This document shows positions 1 through 8,480 of a DNA stretch of 64,000 nt, piece by piece. The stretch is from positions 62,001-126,000 of the forward strand of contig JAPLSH010000004.1 in assembly GCA_026398735.1 (NCBI GenBank), in the 5' to 3' direction. The stretch's first letter is position 1, and each line of letters opens with the position of its first letter. The notes below the pieces were generated by a model. The model saw nothing but the letters and a program-made list of their open reading frames with translations. It did not search any database and was not told the DNA's origin. The stretch comes from Pseudomonadota bacterium (GTDB lineage: Bacteria > Pseudomonadota > Gammaproteobacteria > Steroidobacterales > Steroidobacteraceae). Position numbers and translations under genes: made by a program.

Positions 1-115
1 CGGCCAATACAGCATCGTGCAGGGTCTGTCTGTGGATGCGTTCAGCCGCGCCCGCATCGATGCCAGCCATGCCGAGCTGCTCGAGGAGCGTGATGGCGTC
101 AAGGACCTGCTGTAA
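1..115 (+). CDS. C-terminal fragment of an unidentified protein (cut by window start)
   Basis: An open frame enters from the left edge and reads 37 residues, ending in [10 protein letters not shown] before a TAA at 113-115. Its stop shares one base with the ATG of the dioxygenase gene (TAATG), so the two are probably translationally coupled in one operon. The fragment is too short to assign to a family. The composition (Ala, Glu, Leu) suits the helical tail of a soluble cytoplasmic enzyme, but nothing more can be said from this window. Confidence 0.6.
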   Translation, partial: GQYSIVQGLSVDAFSRARIDASHAELLEERDGVKDLL

Positions 116-1041
116 TGCAGATCCTGCATCCGTCCGGCAAGTTCGATAACCACGCGCGTGATTACGCGCACATCACAGTCGCGCCTCTGGCGGCTGCTAT
201 GGGTGCCGAAATTGTCGGCGTCGATCTGCGCATCCTCACCGATGCGCAGTTCGCCGAAATCCGCGATGCACTGTTTCGCCACAAGATGATCTACGTGCGT
301 GGGCAACAGCTCACGCATGAAGAACACGAAGTATTTAGCCTGCGCTTTGGGCCCTTTGCCGAAGATGCCTACACCAAAGGCGTGCCCGGTCACGCCAATG
401 TGCATCCGCTCATCAAAGAAGCCGAAGACAAATCCAAGATGGTGTTCGGCGAGGGCTGGCACACCGACTCGCCTTTTCTGCCGGAGCCGCCGTCCATCAC
501 CATGCTGCGCTCGGTGCAGATCCCGCCATTCGGCGGCGACACCATCTGGTGCAACTCGGCGCTGGCCTATGCCTGCCTGAGCGACGGCTACAAGCGCATC
601 GTCGACACGCTCAAGGTGCACTTCTCGCTGCGCAATGTGCTGGCCTCGGTGCATGCCGCCGTGGAAATCAGCGACAGTCCTATCGGCCGTTTGGCCACCA
701 CGCGCGATGCGCCAACGCTCTCTGAAGACCTGCAACGCAAGATCCGCGGCAACCTGCACCCGATGGTGCGCACGCATCCGATCACTGGCGAGCGTGCGCT
801 ATATCTGGATGGCTCATATGCAGTGGGCATCGATGGTCTGGAGCCGCAGGAAGCGGCGCCCATCCTCGATTATCTTGCCCACTTCATCACCCAAGCGGCC
901 TTCAGTTGCCGGCTGCGCTGGGAGCCCAACATGGTGGCGGTGTGGGACAACCGGCTGTGCCTGCACCAAGCCTTCAATGACTACATGGGCTATCGGCGCG
1001 AGATGTATCGCACCACGGTCATGGGCGAAAAGCCCGTCTGA
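115..1041 (+). CDS. TauD/TfdA-family Fe(II)/2-oxoglutarate-dependent dioxygenase
   Basis: This 308-residue cytoplasmic protein matches the TauD/TfdA family in length and motifs. These enzymes use Fe(II), 2-oxoglutarate and O2 to hydroxylate a substrate, often releasing sulfite or splitting an ether. The iron-binding facial triad is visible as HTD (H116 and D118, in GWHTDSPF) and a distal His at about 284 (CLHQAFNDY). The 2-oxoglutarate-binding Arg is probably R299 in YRTTV. The ATG overlaps the stop of the preceding gene by one base, which fixes the start. The substrate cannot be read from the sequence. No sulfonate or phenoxy-acid transporter lies next to it here, so taurine or 2,4-D use should not be assumed. 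Confidence 0.88.
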   Translation: MQILHPSGKFDNHARDYAHITVAPLAAAMGAEIVGVDLRILTDAQFAEIRDALFRHKMIYVRGQQLTHEEHEVFSLRFGPFAEDAYTKGVPGHANVHPLIKEAEDKSKMVFGEGWHTDSPFLPEPPSITMLRSVQIPPFGGDTIWCNSALAYACLSDGYKRIVDTLKVHFSLRNVLASVHAAVEISDSPIGRLATTRDAPTLSEDLQRKIRGNLHPMVRTHPITGERALYLDGSYAVGIDGLEPQEAAPILDYLAHFITQAAFSCRLRWEPNMVAVWDNRLCLHQAFNDYMGYRREMYRTTVMGEKPV

Positions 1042-1062
1042 GCCACGCGCTGCACGTAGGGG

Positions 1063-2100
1063 CTAACGCAGCCCCTCGCGCACAAACCCCTCAAACGCCG
1101 TAATCACCGCCTCGGGTGTAATCAAATCCATTACGCCGGGCTCGTGGATGCGCGTGCCCCATTTGAGTTGCGCCGCAGGCTTGCCGCGATACTTCACCGC
1201 CGCCTGCTCATACACGTCCACACACCAGCGTTGATCGCTATACGGCCCGCTGCCCCAAGCCGGTGTGGCTGCATGCAAGCCCAGCACCGGCACGCCCATC
1301 GCATTGGCCATGTGCAGAGGACCGGAGTCCGGTGACACCACCAGCGTCACGCGTTGCAGCAGACCCAAAAAGCGTTTGAAAGTATCTTTGGCGATCAGGT
1401 CCAGCGCCGGCTGTACCAGCAGCGCTTGGATGGCATCACCCATGACGCGCTCTGCGTCACTGCGACCGCCGCACAACACCACGCGCCAGCCGCGCACTTG
1501 CATCGCATGGTTGGCCAATGCCGCATAACCTTCGGCACTCCAAGTGCGTGCGGCCACACTAGAACACGGACTGATCAGCAGCACCGGCGGCCCATCGGGC
1601 AAGTGCTGCAGCGCAAACTCACGCGCTTCATCCGGTACAGGAATATCCCAGCGCGGCGTGCCGGGCATCAAACCCAATGGCTCAATGAAACTGCCCAGCA
1701 AATCCAGAATGTGCTGACGCGGCTGATAAGCGATACGTTGGTTGATGAACAGCGAATGCAGCTCGGCACTGCGCGTGAAGTCATAGCCGATGCGCTGGCG
1801 TGCGCGGATCTGTGTCGAGAGCAAGTTGGCGCGCAACGATCGCTGCATGATGAACAGTGCATCAAAACGTCGGTCTGCCAGTTCGCGTCGCACCGCACGC
1901 ACCGCGGCCCAGCCACCACGCTTATCAAAAGTGATGAACTCCACACCGGGGATGTCGCCCACTAGGCGTCGCTCGGTCGCACCGATGATCCAGGTGATGT
2001 GCGCACCGGGCAGTTGCTGTTGCAGATCACGCAGCATGGGCACCACGTTGACCACGTCACCCAGTGCCGACAATCGCAAGATGCAGATTGATTGCGTCAT
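1063..2100 (-). CDS. Glycosyltransferase family 9 (heptosyltransferase-like)
   Basis: This 345-residue protein resembles the GT9 ADP-heptose:LPS heptosyltransferases. It opens with the typical ILRLSALGDVVNVVPML segment, an N-terminal Rossmann fold near residues 5-25. A C-terminal nucleotide-sugar site reads SPDSGPLHMANAMGVPVLGL at about 255-275. It should act at the cytoplasmic face of the inner membrane, adding a sugar to a lipid-linked acceptor. A longer frame starts at 2115, but the ATG at 2100 shares one base with the TGA of the upstream capsule-type gene (TGATG). That points to translational coupling and to 2100 as the real start. Donor and acceptor are unknown: being paired with a KpsS/KpsC-like gene rather than core LPS genes makes waaC/waaF uncertain. 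Confidence 0.85.
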   Translation of the reverse strand: MTQSICILRLSALGDVVNVVPMLRDLQQQLPGAHITWIIGATERRLVGDIPGVEFITFDKRGGWAAVRAVRRELADRRFDALFIMQRSLRANLLSTQIRARQRIGYDFTRSAELHSLFINQRIAYQPRQHILDLLGSFIEPLGLMPGTPRWDIPVPDEAREFALQHLPDGPPVLLISPCSSVAARTWSAEGYAALANHAMQVRGWRVVLCGGRSDAERVMGDAIQALLVQPALDLIAKDTFKRFLGLLQRVTLVVSPDSGPLHMANAMGVPVLGLHAATPAWGSGPYSDQRWCVDVYEQAAVKYRGKPAAQLKWGTRIHEPGVMDLITPEAVITAFEGFVREGLR

Positions 2101-3248
2101 CAGCCCAACCCCCACTGCAGCAGCTTGTCGCGTGCGCGTTGCATGTGCGCTGCAGTGGGCGCTTGATGGCGACCAGGCAGCAACTGCTCATCGGCCATGT
2201 ACCGCAAAAACGCCTGCCGTAACAGCGCCGGCGGCGCTGCATCGTCTGCCACTGCGCCCAGCCAATCAGCAAGTGCCTGCACGCTGCGCGCCGACTGGGC
2301 AACACCCTCGATGGCATAGATCGCATTGCCCAGCGCCAGCACCGGCTTGCCCAACAGCAACGACTCCACACCTACACTGGAGTTGAGTGTGACCACACCC
2401 TGCGCGCCGGCAATCAATTCGCCGGTGGCATTGCCATTGGCAAAGCGCAGCGCACCACCCGAGGCATCCGCCTGCGCATGCAACAGCGGATACCGGCGCG
2501 GACAACTGGGATGTTCCTTGAACACCACCACCGGCGCGCGCGCGCCCAGCAGCACCTGCGCAGCCTGCACGGCCTCAAACAGCGCCTCCATGCTGGCAAG
2601 CCACGGTGAGTGCAGCAGCACCTGACTGTCGAGCATCACCTGAAACGGCACGAACACATAACGCGCCGGCAAGGCCACCACCGGCAACTGCGCCTTGCCG
2701 CGACGCGGTGCACGCGGCACCACGGCGGCGGCGGTTGCGGTCTGCCACTGCCCCCCACGCGCCGCATAAAACGCCGGATCGCGGGGCACCGAAGAGTCGG
2801 CATTCACGCCGGCCAAGTCCATCTGTGTGGTGTCGGGCAGCGTGCCGTTCTCAAAGCGGATGCACGGCAGGCCGCGATCGCGGGTGGCGCATACCACTGC
2901 CATCACATCTACTGCATTGCCGCCCCACACACCCACCGCCACTGGCTGCTCGCGGTCGATCAGCTGCAAGGCATGGCGGTAGTGCAACCGGGCAGCAGCC
3001 GCATACAGCGCGCGATACAGCGCTAACCGCGCCGGCCCAAAGTGGGGCCGGGCCCGCTTGCGGCGCATGCCATAGTCGATGATGGCGGCCACGGTTGCGG
3101 GCGCAACCGCGCGCGGCCGCCAGGCCACGCCCACGCGCCGCACCACACAGTGCAACTGCGGCAGGGCCGCGTCGGGCAACTGGCGCGCCAACGTCTCAAA
3201 ATAACGCCGCACTCGCGGCGAGTTGTACAGCAGCAGCAGCGTGCCCAT
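2100..3248 (-). CDS. KpsC/KpsS-like capsule polysaccharide biosynthesis protein
   Basis: The 382-residue product resembles the Capsule_synth family (KpsC/KpsS), whose members build the beta-Kdo linker on phosphatidylglycerol for group 2 capsules. Supporting segments are the PFQVMLDSQVLLHSPW stretch near the middle, VVFKEHPSC (the Lys-Glu-His-Pro motif typical of these transferases), and GVVTLNSSVGVESLLLGKPV near the C-terminus. An upstream Met at 3305 would add 19 residues of Pro/Arg-rich sequence. MGTLLLLYNSPRVRRYF at 3248 is the more natural start. It is coupled to the GT9 gene through TGATG. No capsule export genes lie in this window, so it may serve another cell-surface glycan. It is shorter than KpsC and near the length of KpsS. 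Confidence 0.75.
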   Translation of the reverse strand: MGTLLLLYNSPRVRRYFETLARQLPDAALPQLHCVVRRVGVAWRPRAVAPATVAAIIDYGMRRKRARPHFGPARLALYRALYAAAARLHYRHALQLIDREQPVAVGVWGGNAVDVMAVVCATRDRGLPCIRFENGTLPDTTQMDLAGVNADSSVPRDPAFYAARGGQWQTATAAAVVPRAPRRGKAQLPVVALPARYVFVPFQVMLDSQVLLHSPWLASMEALFEAVQAAQVLLGARAPVVVFKEHPSCPRRYPLLHAQADASGGALRFANGNATGELIAGAQGVVTLNSSVGVESLLLGKPVLALGNAIYAIEGVAQSARSVQALADWLGAVADDAAPPALLRQAFLRYMADEQLLPGRHQAPTAAHMQRARDKLLQWGLG

Positions 3249-3320
3249 GGTGCGCAGCACGCTATCACATTCACCGCCCGGCTCCGGCCGTCGCGGTATC
3301 GGCACGGGCCGACTCAGGGC

Positions 3321-3332
3321 TATAGTGATCCC
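3321..3332 (+). promoter_or_regulatory. Candidate -10 element directly before fadE
   Basis: TATAGT at 3321-3326 lies only six bases before the fadE ATG, and no Shine-Dalgarno sequence is visible between them. If this is the -10 box, transcription would begin at or beside the A of the start codon, giving a leaderless mRNA. The -35 region (about 3298-3303) is poor, so the call is tentative. Confidence 0.3.
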
Positions 3333-5834
3333 ATGATTGCAGTACTCCTGTTGATGGTTCTGACCGGCGTCGCGTTTGCGTTCACGCAGAGCGGCTGGTT
3401 GATCACCGTGTTGTTCGTCATCGCGGTGCTGACGCTGGCCTACCAGCGACTGTCACTGTGGGCGTTCTCACTCACCTTCACCGTCCTACTGGGCGCCTAT
3501 ACCGTTGTCGGCCATCCCACCGGCATCTGGAAGGGCGTGCTGTGGCTGCTACTGGCCGCGCTGTGGCTACTCAATGTGCTGCCGCTGCGGCGCGCGCTTA
3601 TCTCCGGTCCGTTTCTGGCGGCTTATCGCAAGCTGCTGCCGTCCATGTCGGCCACCGAACGCGAGGCGCTGGCCGCCGGCACTGTGTGGTGGGATGGCGA
3701 GCTGTTCACCGGCCGGCCCGACTGGCGCAAGTTGCTCGGTACACGCCCGGCGCAGCTGTCTGCTGAAGAGCAGGCCTTCTTGGATGGCCCCTGCGAAACA
3801 CTCTGCGCCATGGTCGATGACTTTGAAGTCACGCACCGTCGCGGCGATCTATCGCCCGAAGCCTGGGCCTATATCAAGCAGCAGGGCTTCTTTGCGCTGA
3901 TCATCCCCAAGGCCTATGGCGGTCTGCAGTTCGGCACCTATGCGCAGTCTTCGGTGCTCATCAAGCTGGCCAGCCGCAGCATCACGCTGGCCTCTACGGT
4001 CGCAGTTCCCAATTCACTCGGGCCGGCCGAGCTGCTGGTGCACTACGGCACCGAAGCCCAAAAGAACCACTACTTGCCTCGCCTGGCACGCGGTGAGGAA
4101 GTGCCCTGCTTTGCGCTGACCAGCCCCACGGTCGGTTCGGATGCGGCCTCCATCAGCGATACCGGTGTGGTGTGCCGCGGTATGTACCAAGGCAATGAAG
4201 TGCTGGGCATCCGCCTCAACTTCAACAAGCGTTACATCACGCTGGCACCGGTGGCCACAGTCATCGGCCTGGCCTTCCGCTTGTTTGACCCGGATCATCT
4301 GATCGGCACCGAGACCGACATCGGCATCAGCTGCGCACTGCTGCCGCGCGATACGCCGGGCATCCAGATTGGCCGTCGCCATTTCCCGCTCAACATCCCC
4401 TTCCAGAACGGCCCCATCCAAGGCCATGACGTGTTCGTGCCGCTCGACTGTCTGATCGGCGGTGTGGCGATGGCCGGCAAGGGCTGGCGCATGCTCATCG
4501 AGCAACTGTCGGTGGGCCGCTGCATCTCGCTGCCCGCCAGTGCCACCGGTGGCGCGGTGTCGGGTGTGTGGGCCACTGGCGCCTATGCGCGCATCCGCAA
4601 GCAGTTCGGCTTGCCTGTGGGCCGGTTCGAGGGCGTTGAAACACTGCTGGCCCGCATGCTGGGCAACAGCTACATCATGGATGCCGCGCGCAGCGTCACC
4701 ACCGGTGCCATCGACGGCGGCGAAAAGCCTGCCGTACCGGCCGCCATCCTCAAGTACCACGTCACCGAGCTAAGCCGGCTGGTGGCCAACGATGCGATGG
4801 ACATTCACGGCGGCAAGGCCGTGATGCTCGGACCGCGCAACTATGTGGCCCGCGGCTGGCAGTCCACGCCGATCGGCATCACTGTCGAAGGCGCCAACCT
4901 GCTCACGCGCAATCTCATCATCTTTGGTCAGGGTGCGATCCGCTGCCATCCCTTTGTGTTGGCCGAAATGGAAGCCGCGCGCAACACCGACACACGTCGC
5001 GGCATTGCCGACTTCGATCGTGCGCTGTTTGCACACATCGGCTTTGCGCTCTCCAATGCGGTGCGTTCGCTGGTGATGGCACTCACCTTTGCGCGCTTTG
5101 AGCCAGCGCCGGGCAACGGCCCAGAAAAGCGTTTCTATCAACAGATCGATCGCTTCTCAGCGTCCTTTGCCTTTGCTACCGACGTGGCCATGCTCACGCT
5201 GGGCGGTTGGCTCAAGAAAAAGGAAAATCTGTCGGCCCGCTTGGGTGATGTGCTGTCGTTCTTGTATCTGGCCTCGATGGTGCTCAAGCACCATCACGAC
5301 AACGGCGCGCCCGAGGCAGATCGACCCATCGTCGAATGGGCCTGCCGCAGCCTGCTATACCGCGCCCAAGAACAGCTGCACGACTTCCTGCGCAACTTCC
5401 CGGTGCCGCTGTTGGCCGGTCTGATGCGCGTGTTGATCTTCCCGCGCGGCCGCACCTTCTTTGCACCCGATGACCGGCTCGGTGCCCAGCTTGCCGCGCT
5501 CATCATGACGCCCAGTGACAGCCGCGAACGTCTGTGCCGCCATGCCTATCGCAGCGCCGGTGGCAACAACCCACTGGCTGCACTGCAGCAGGCGCTGTTG
5601 TTATCGGCCGATGCCGAGCCGCTGGAGCGCAAGCTGCGCGAGCAGGGCATCAAGACCGGTCGCATTACCGCACTGGATGTCCCCGGGCAGATCCACCAAG
5701 GCTTGGCGTTGGGTATCCTCACTCAAGCCGAATCCGATCTGCTGCTCGATTACGATGCGCAGGTCATGAACCTCGTCAATGTCGATGACTTCGCGCCGGA
5801 TGAAATCGGCACCCATCCTTATTCTCAGGAGTGA
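3333..5834 (+). CDS. fadE: Membrane-associated acyl-CoA dehydrogenase FadE
   Basis: The product of 833 residues is close to E. coli FadE (814) and carries out the first step of fatty-acid beta-oxidation, oxidising acyl-CoA to trans-2-enoyl-CoA with FAD. The first 90 residues contain three hydrophobic segments typical of this class, placing it at the inner membrane. An acyl-CoA dehydrogenase core follows: the segment around FFALIIPKAYGGLQF, the FAD/substrate loop around CFALTSPTVGSDAAS, and GGKAVMLGPRNYVAR further on. The C-terminal DUF1974 extension runs to the end, including LGDVLSFLYLASMVLKHH. The frame is open back to 3042, but residues before 3333 are low-complexity Arg/His sequence, while MIAVLLLMVLTG is the conserved start. 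No other beta-oxidation gene is adjacent. Confidence 0.95.
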   Translation: MIAVLLLMVLTGVAFAFTQSGWLITVLFVIAVLTLAYQRLSLWAFSLTFTVLLGAYTVVGHPTGIWKGVLWLLLAALWLLNVLPLRRALISGPFLAAYRKLLPSMSATEREALAAGTVWWDGELFTGRPDWRKLLGTRPAQLSAEEQAFLDGPCETLCAMVDDFEVTHRRGDLSPEAWAYIKQQGFFALIIPKAYGGLQFGTYAQSSVLIKLASRSITLASTVAVPNSLGPAELLVHYGTEAQKNHYLPRLARGEEVPCFALTSPTVGSDAASISDTGVVCRGMYQGNEVLGIRLNFNKRYITLAPVATVIGLAFRLFDPDHLIGTETDIGISCALLPRDTPGIQIGRRHFPLNIPFQNGPIQGHDVFVPLDCLIGGVAMAGKGWRMLIEQLSVGRCISLPASATGGAVSGVWATGAYARIRKQFGLPVGRFEGVETLLARMLGNSYIMDAARSVTTGAIDGGEKPAVPAAILKYHVTELSRLVANDAMDIHGGKAVMLGPRNYVARGWQSTPIGITVEGANLLTRNLIIFGQGAIRCHPFVLAEMEAARNTDTRRGIADFDRALFAHIGFALSNAVRSLVMALTFARFEPAPGNGPEKRFYQQIDRFSASFAFATDVAMLTLGGWLKKKENLSARLGDVLSFLYLASMVLKHHHDNGAPEADRPIVEWACRSLLYRAQEQLHDFLRNFPVPLLAGLMRVLIFPRGRTFFAPDDRLGAQLAALIMTPSDSRERLCRHAYRSAGGNNPLAALQQALLLSADAEPLERKLREQGIKTGRITALDVPGQIHQGLALGILTQAESDLLLDYDAQVMNLVNVDDFAPDEIGTHPYSQE

Positions 5835-5838
5835 TTCC

Positions 5839-6288
5839 ATGATCCGCACTTCACGCAAAGCGCTGCTGTTGGCCGTAGCTGCCGTCACGCTGGCTGCTCC
5901 CCTCGTTATCGCCCAGACGCTGCCGCGTACACCGGCACCGGCCGGCGCATCGGTCTATGTCATCAGCCCCGCCAACGGTGCCACCGTCAAAGGTCCGCAG
6001 GTCACCGTGCTGTTTGGTCTCAAGGGTATGGGCGTCTCGCCGGCGGGTATGCCGATGGGCGCCACCGGTCATCACCACTTGCTGATCGACAGTGCGCTGC
6101 CCACCAACCTGGCAACGCCAATGCCAGCCAACGATCAGCTGGTTCATTTTGGCAAGGGCCAGACCGAAGCCACCGTCACGCTCAAGCCCGGCAAGCACAC
6201 GCTGCAACTGGTGCTGGGCGATCACAACCACGTGCCCTTCGATCCGCTGCTGGCCTCCGACAAGATCACCATCACGGTTACCGAATAA
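5839..6288 (+). CDS. Exported DUF4399 domain protein
   Basis: This 149-residue protein has a clear signal peptide (MIRTSRKALLLAVAAVTLAAP, cleavage near AQT) and a single DUF4399 domain. The domain shows VYVISPANGATVKGP, GATGHHHLLID and LVLGDHNHVPF, with repeated His residues suited to metal binding. DUF4399 proteins are small periplasmic beta-sandwiches with no settled function. The ATG at 5839 follows an AGGAG ribosome site and comes four bases after the fadE stop, so it is probably cotranscribed with fadE. An in-frame upstream Met at 5779 lies inside fadE and would bury the signal peptide. Confidence 0.85.
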   Translation: MIRTSRKALLLAVAAVTLAAPLVIAQTLPRTPAPAGASVYVISPANGATVKGPQVTVLFGLKGMGVSPAGMPMGATGHHHLLIDSALPTNLATPMPANDQLVHFGKGQTEATVTLKPGKHTLQLVLGDHNHVPFDPLLASDKITITVTE

Positions 6289-6309
6289 GCCGCACACCAG
6301 CGCTCGCGC

Positions 6310-7221
6310 ATGTACCTGCCGTTCTTCGGGCTGGCCGAGAAGCCGTTCTCGATCACGCCCGATCCACGCTATTTGTTTTTAAGCGGCAGGCATGCCGAGG
6401 CGCTGGCGCATCTGGTCTATGGCATCGATGAGGCCGGTGGTTTTATCCAGCTGACCGGCGAGGTCGGCACCGGCAAGACCACCATCATCCGGTCGCTGCT
6501 GGCGCGCCAGCACGACAAGGCTTCTATCGCGCTGATTCTCAATCCGCGCATGGCAGCGGCCGAGTTCATGCTGACGCTGTGCGAAGAGTTGGGCATCGGT
6601 GTGCCAGACAGCGCAGAAAACAGCGTCAAAGAGCTCATCGACATCCTCAACCGTTACCTGCTCAAGGCCCATGCCGAGGGCCGGCGCGTGGTGCTGGTAG
6701 TCGATGAAGCGCAAACCCTGGCACCCGAGCTGCTCGAACAAGTGCGGCTGCTGACCAACCTCGAAACTGAAACCCAGAAGCTGTTGCAGATCATCCTGAT
6801 CGGCCAGCCCGAGCTGCGCGACATGCTGGCGCGCAACGATCTGCGGCAACTGGCGCAGCGCATCACCGGCCGCTATCACCTCGATCCACTGTCACGCGAC
6901 GAAGCGGTCGCCTATATCAAGCACCGCTTGCGTGTGGCCGGTGCCACCACCGATCTATTCAGCAACGGCGCGCTGCGCGAGCTGTTTCGTGTCAGCGGTG
7001 GTGTGCCGCGGTTGCTCAACATCATTGCCGATCGAGCACTGCTGGGTGCCTACAGCGAAGACCGCCATCTGGTGAATGCCGCGCTGGTGCGACGTGCCGC
7101 AGGTGAAGTGTCGGGCCAGCGCGTGCTGCCTATCTGGTTGCCCTGGGGCTTGGGACTGGCCAGCGTGGCGTTGCTGGCCACGGTTGTGAGCCTGGTGCTG
7201 CACAGCAGCGGGAGCCGCTGA
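6310..7221 (+). CDS. gspA: GspA/ExeA-like AAA ATPase
   Basis: The 303-residue protein starts with MYLPFFGLAEKPFSITPDPR, the hallmark of the GspA/ExeA/MshM ATPases. Walker A is GEVGTGKT (50-57) and Walker B VVLVVDEA (127-134). Sensor and lid motifs end around residue 250. A single membrane segment (WLPWGLGLASVALLATVV) sits near 275-295. ExeA works with ExeB at the inner membrane to let the type II secretin assemble through peptidoglycan. This copy stops soon after the membrane segment and so lacks the C-terminal peptidoglycan-binding part found in full-length ExeA (about 547 residues). gspB follows after a one-base gap. No other gsp genes are present in the window. Confidence 0.85.
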   Translation: MYLPFFGLAEKPFSITPDPRYLFLSGRHAEALAHLVYGIDEAGGFIQLTGEVGTGKTTIIRSLLARQHDKASIALILNPRMAAAEFMLTLCEELGIGVPDSAENSVKELIDILNRYLLKAHAEGRRVVLVVDEAQTLAPELLEQVRLLTNLETETQKLLQIILIGQPELRDMLARNDLRQLAQRITGRYHLDPLSRDEAVAYIKHRLRVAGATTDLFSNGALRELFRVSGGVPRLLNIIADRALLGAYSEDRHLVNAALVRRAAGEVSGQRVLPIWLPWGLGLASVALLATVVSLVLHSSGSR

Positions 7222-7222
7222 C

Positions 7223-7891
7223 ATGTCGCTGATCCTCGACGCTCTGCGCAAAGCCGAACAAGAGCGCAATCGCCAAGGCGGCCCCGGCCTGCATGGCGTG
7301 CGCGTAGCCGCACAACGTCAGGGCCTGCCGCTATGGGTTGCGGTCATCGGTGTGGTGCTGCTGGCCAATCTGGGCCTGCTGGCTTGGTTGCTGTTGCGGC
7401 CGGTCGCGCCGCCTGTGGCAGTGGTCACCGGCGTGCCCAGCCCCTTGCCAGTGGCCACACCCCTGCCCACTGTCATCGAGCCTGCCGCAAGCCCGCTGCC
7501 CGATCCGGCACTGACCAGCACACCGCTGCCGGCCGCACTGCCAGAGTTACCTTCCGCCGGACTCGACGCCACAGCCTTGCCGGCCGAACAGGTGCGCCGC
7601 CTGCCGCCGGTGGTAACCGGCCCCGCGCAGCCCGCTGCTGCACCCACGCCCGCCGGCGAACGTTTGCCCAGCGCCCAGGACATCAGCAACAGCGGCACTC
7701 GCCTACCGGCGCTACGCCTAAGCCTGCACGTCTACGACCGCGATCCGGCGCTGCGCTATGTGCTGCTCAATTCACTGCAATTCCACGAAGGCGACGTAAC
7801 GCCCGAGGGCTTGCGTCTTGAGCGCATCACCGACAGCGGCGTGGTGTTGGTGTGGCGCGGTCAGCGCTTTAGCCTGCAGCCAGGCGAGTAA
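7223..7891 (+). CDS. gspB: GspB/ExeB-like type II secretion assembly protein
   Basis: The 222-residue protein begins MSLILDALRKAEQERNRQ, the conserved cytoplasmic head of GspB/ExeB. One membrane helix follows near residues 35-55 (LWVAVIGVVLLANLGLLAWL), then a Pro/Ala/Leu-rich periplasmic spacer of about 100 residues. The C-terminal T2SSB domain is recognisable (LSLHVYDRDPALRYVLLNS to VLVWRGQRFSLQPGE). It should partner GspA at the inner membrane to place the secretin or remodel cell wall around it. The gene lies one base after gspA, so they form one unit. Its 3' end overlaps the convergent GNAT gene by 23 bases. Confidence 0.88.
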   Translation: MSLILDALRKAEQERNRQGGPGLHGVRVAAQRQGLPLWVAVIGVVLLANLGLLAWLLLRPVAPPVAVVTGVPSPLPVATPLPTVIEPAASPLPDPALTSTPLPAALPELPSAGLDATALPAEQVRRLPPVVTGPAQPAAAPTPAGERLPSAQDISNSGTRLPALRLSLHVYDRDPALRYVLLNSLQFHEGDVTPEGLRLERITDSGVVLVWRGQRFSLQPGE

Positions 7892-8360
7892 GCGCCTCAC
7901 CTGTCAGCCTGAAGGTCGTCCACTCGTCCATCGGCTGCGCGCCCAACTGCCGGTAAAAGGCGATCGACGGCGCATTCCAGTCCAGCACGGCCCACTCCAG
8001 ACGGCCACAGCCCTCCTCTACCGCCTGCTGCGCCAGCGCCGCCAACAGTGCCCGGCCGATCCCGTGGCGCCGCCACGCCGGTTGCACATACAGGTCTTCC
8101 AGATAGATGCCCGGGCGGCACAGAAACGTCGAATAGCTGCGAAACGACAGCGCAAAGCCACGCACCACGCCGTCCACCTCCGCCACCAGCGCCCACGCGC
8201 AGGGTCGCGGCCCGAACAAGTGCCGCTCCAAGTCCACCGCGCTGCCGATGAACTGATGGCGCAGTTTTTCATAATCCGCCAGTTCGCCAATCAAGCCATG
8301 GATAGCCGCCACATCGCGCGGCTCGGCAGCGCGCACTAAGGCTGGTGTTGCAGTCGACAT
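7869..8360 (-). CDS. GNAT-family N-acetyltransferase
   Basis: The 163-residue product fits a single GNAT domain, which transfers an acetyl group from acetyl-CoA to an amine. The acetyl-CoA loop reads RRHGIGRALLAAL around residues 105-118, after the beta strand IYLEDLYVQPAWR. The final strand has NAPSIAFYRQLGAQPM. The frame extends to 8540, but MSTATPALVRAAEPRD at 8360 is the natural start, because the family begins with a short strand before the first helix. It converges on gspB with a short 3' overlap and diverges from the kinase gene. The substrate cannot be predicted; diamine N-acetyltransferase-like proteins are the closest by feel. Confidence 0.82.
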   Translation of the reverse strand: MSTATPALVRAAEPRDVAAIHGLIGELADYEKLRHQFIGSAVDLERHLFGPRPCAWALVAEVDGVVRGFALSFRSYSTFLCRPGIYLEDLYVQPAWRRHGIGRALLAALAQQAVEEGCGRLEWAVLDWNAPSIAFYRQLGAQPMDEWTTFRLTGEALTRLAAG

Positions 8361-8480
8361 AAATGGAACCCACTCCTGTTGGTGAACACGGCCGCCGGAA
8401 CGATGGCGACCTGCATCACAGACACCACGCGACCAACACCGCAAGGTTGCACGGCAGCTGCCCGAACCGGAAGCCCTTGT

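Noticed and set aside
4014-4760. A 248-residue minus-strand frame within fadE
   Set aside because: It is antisense to the conserved catalytic core of FadE and has shadow-frame composition.
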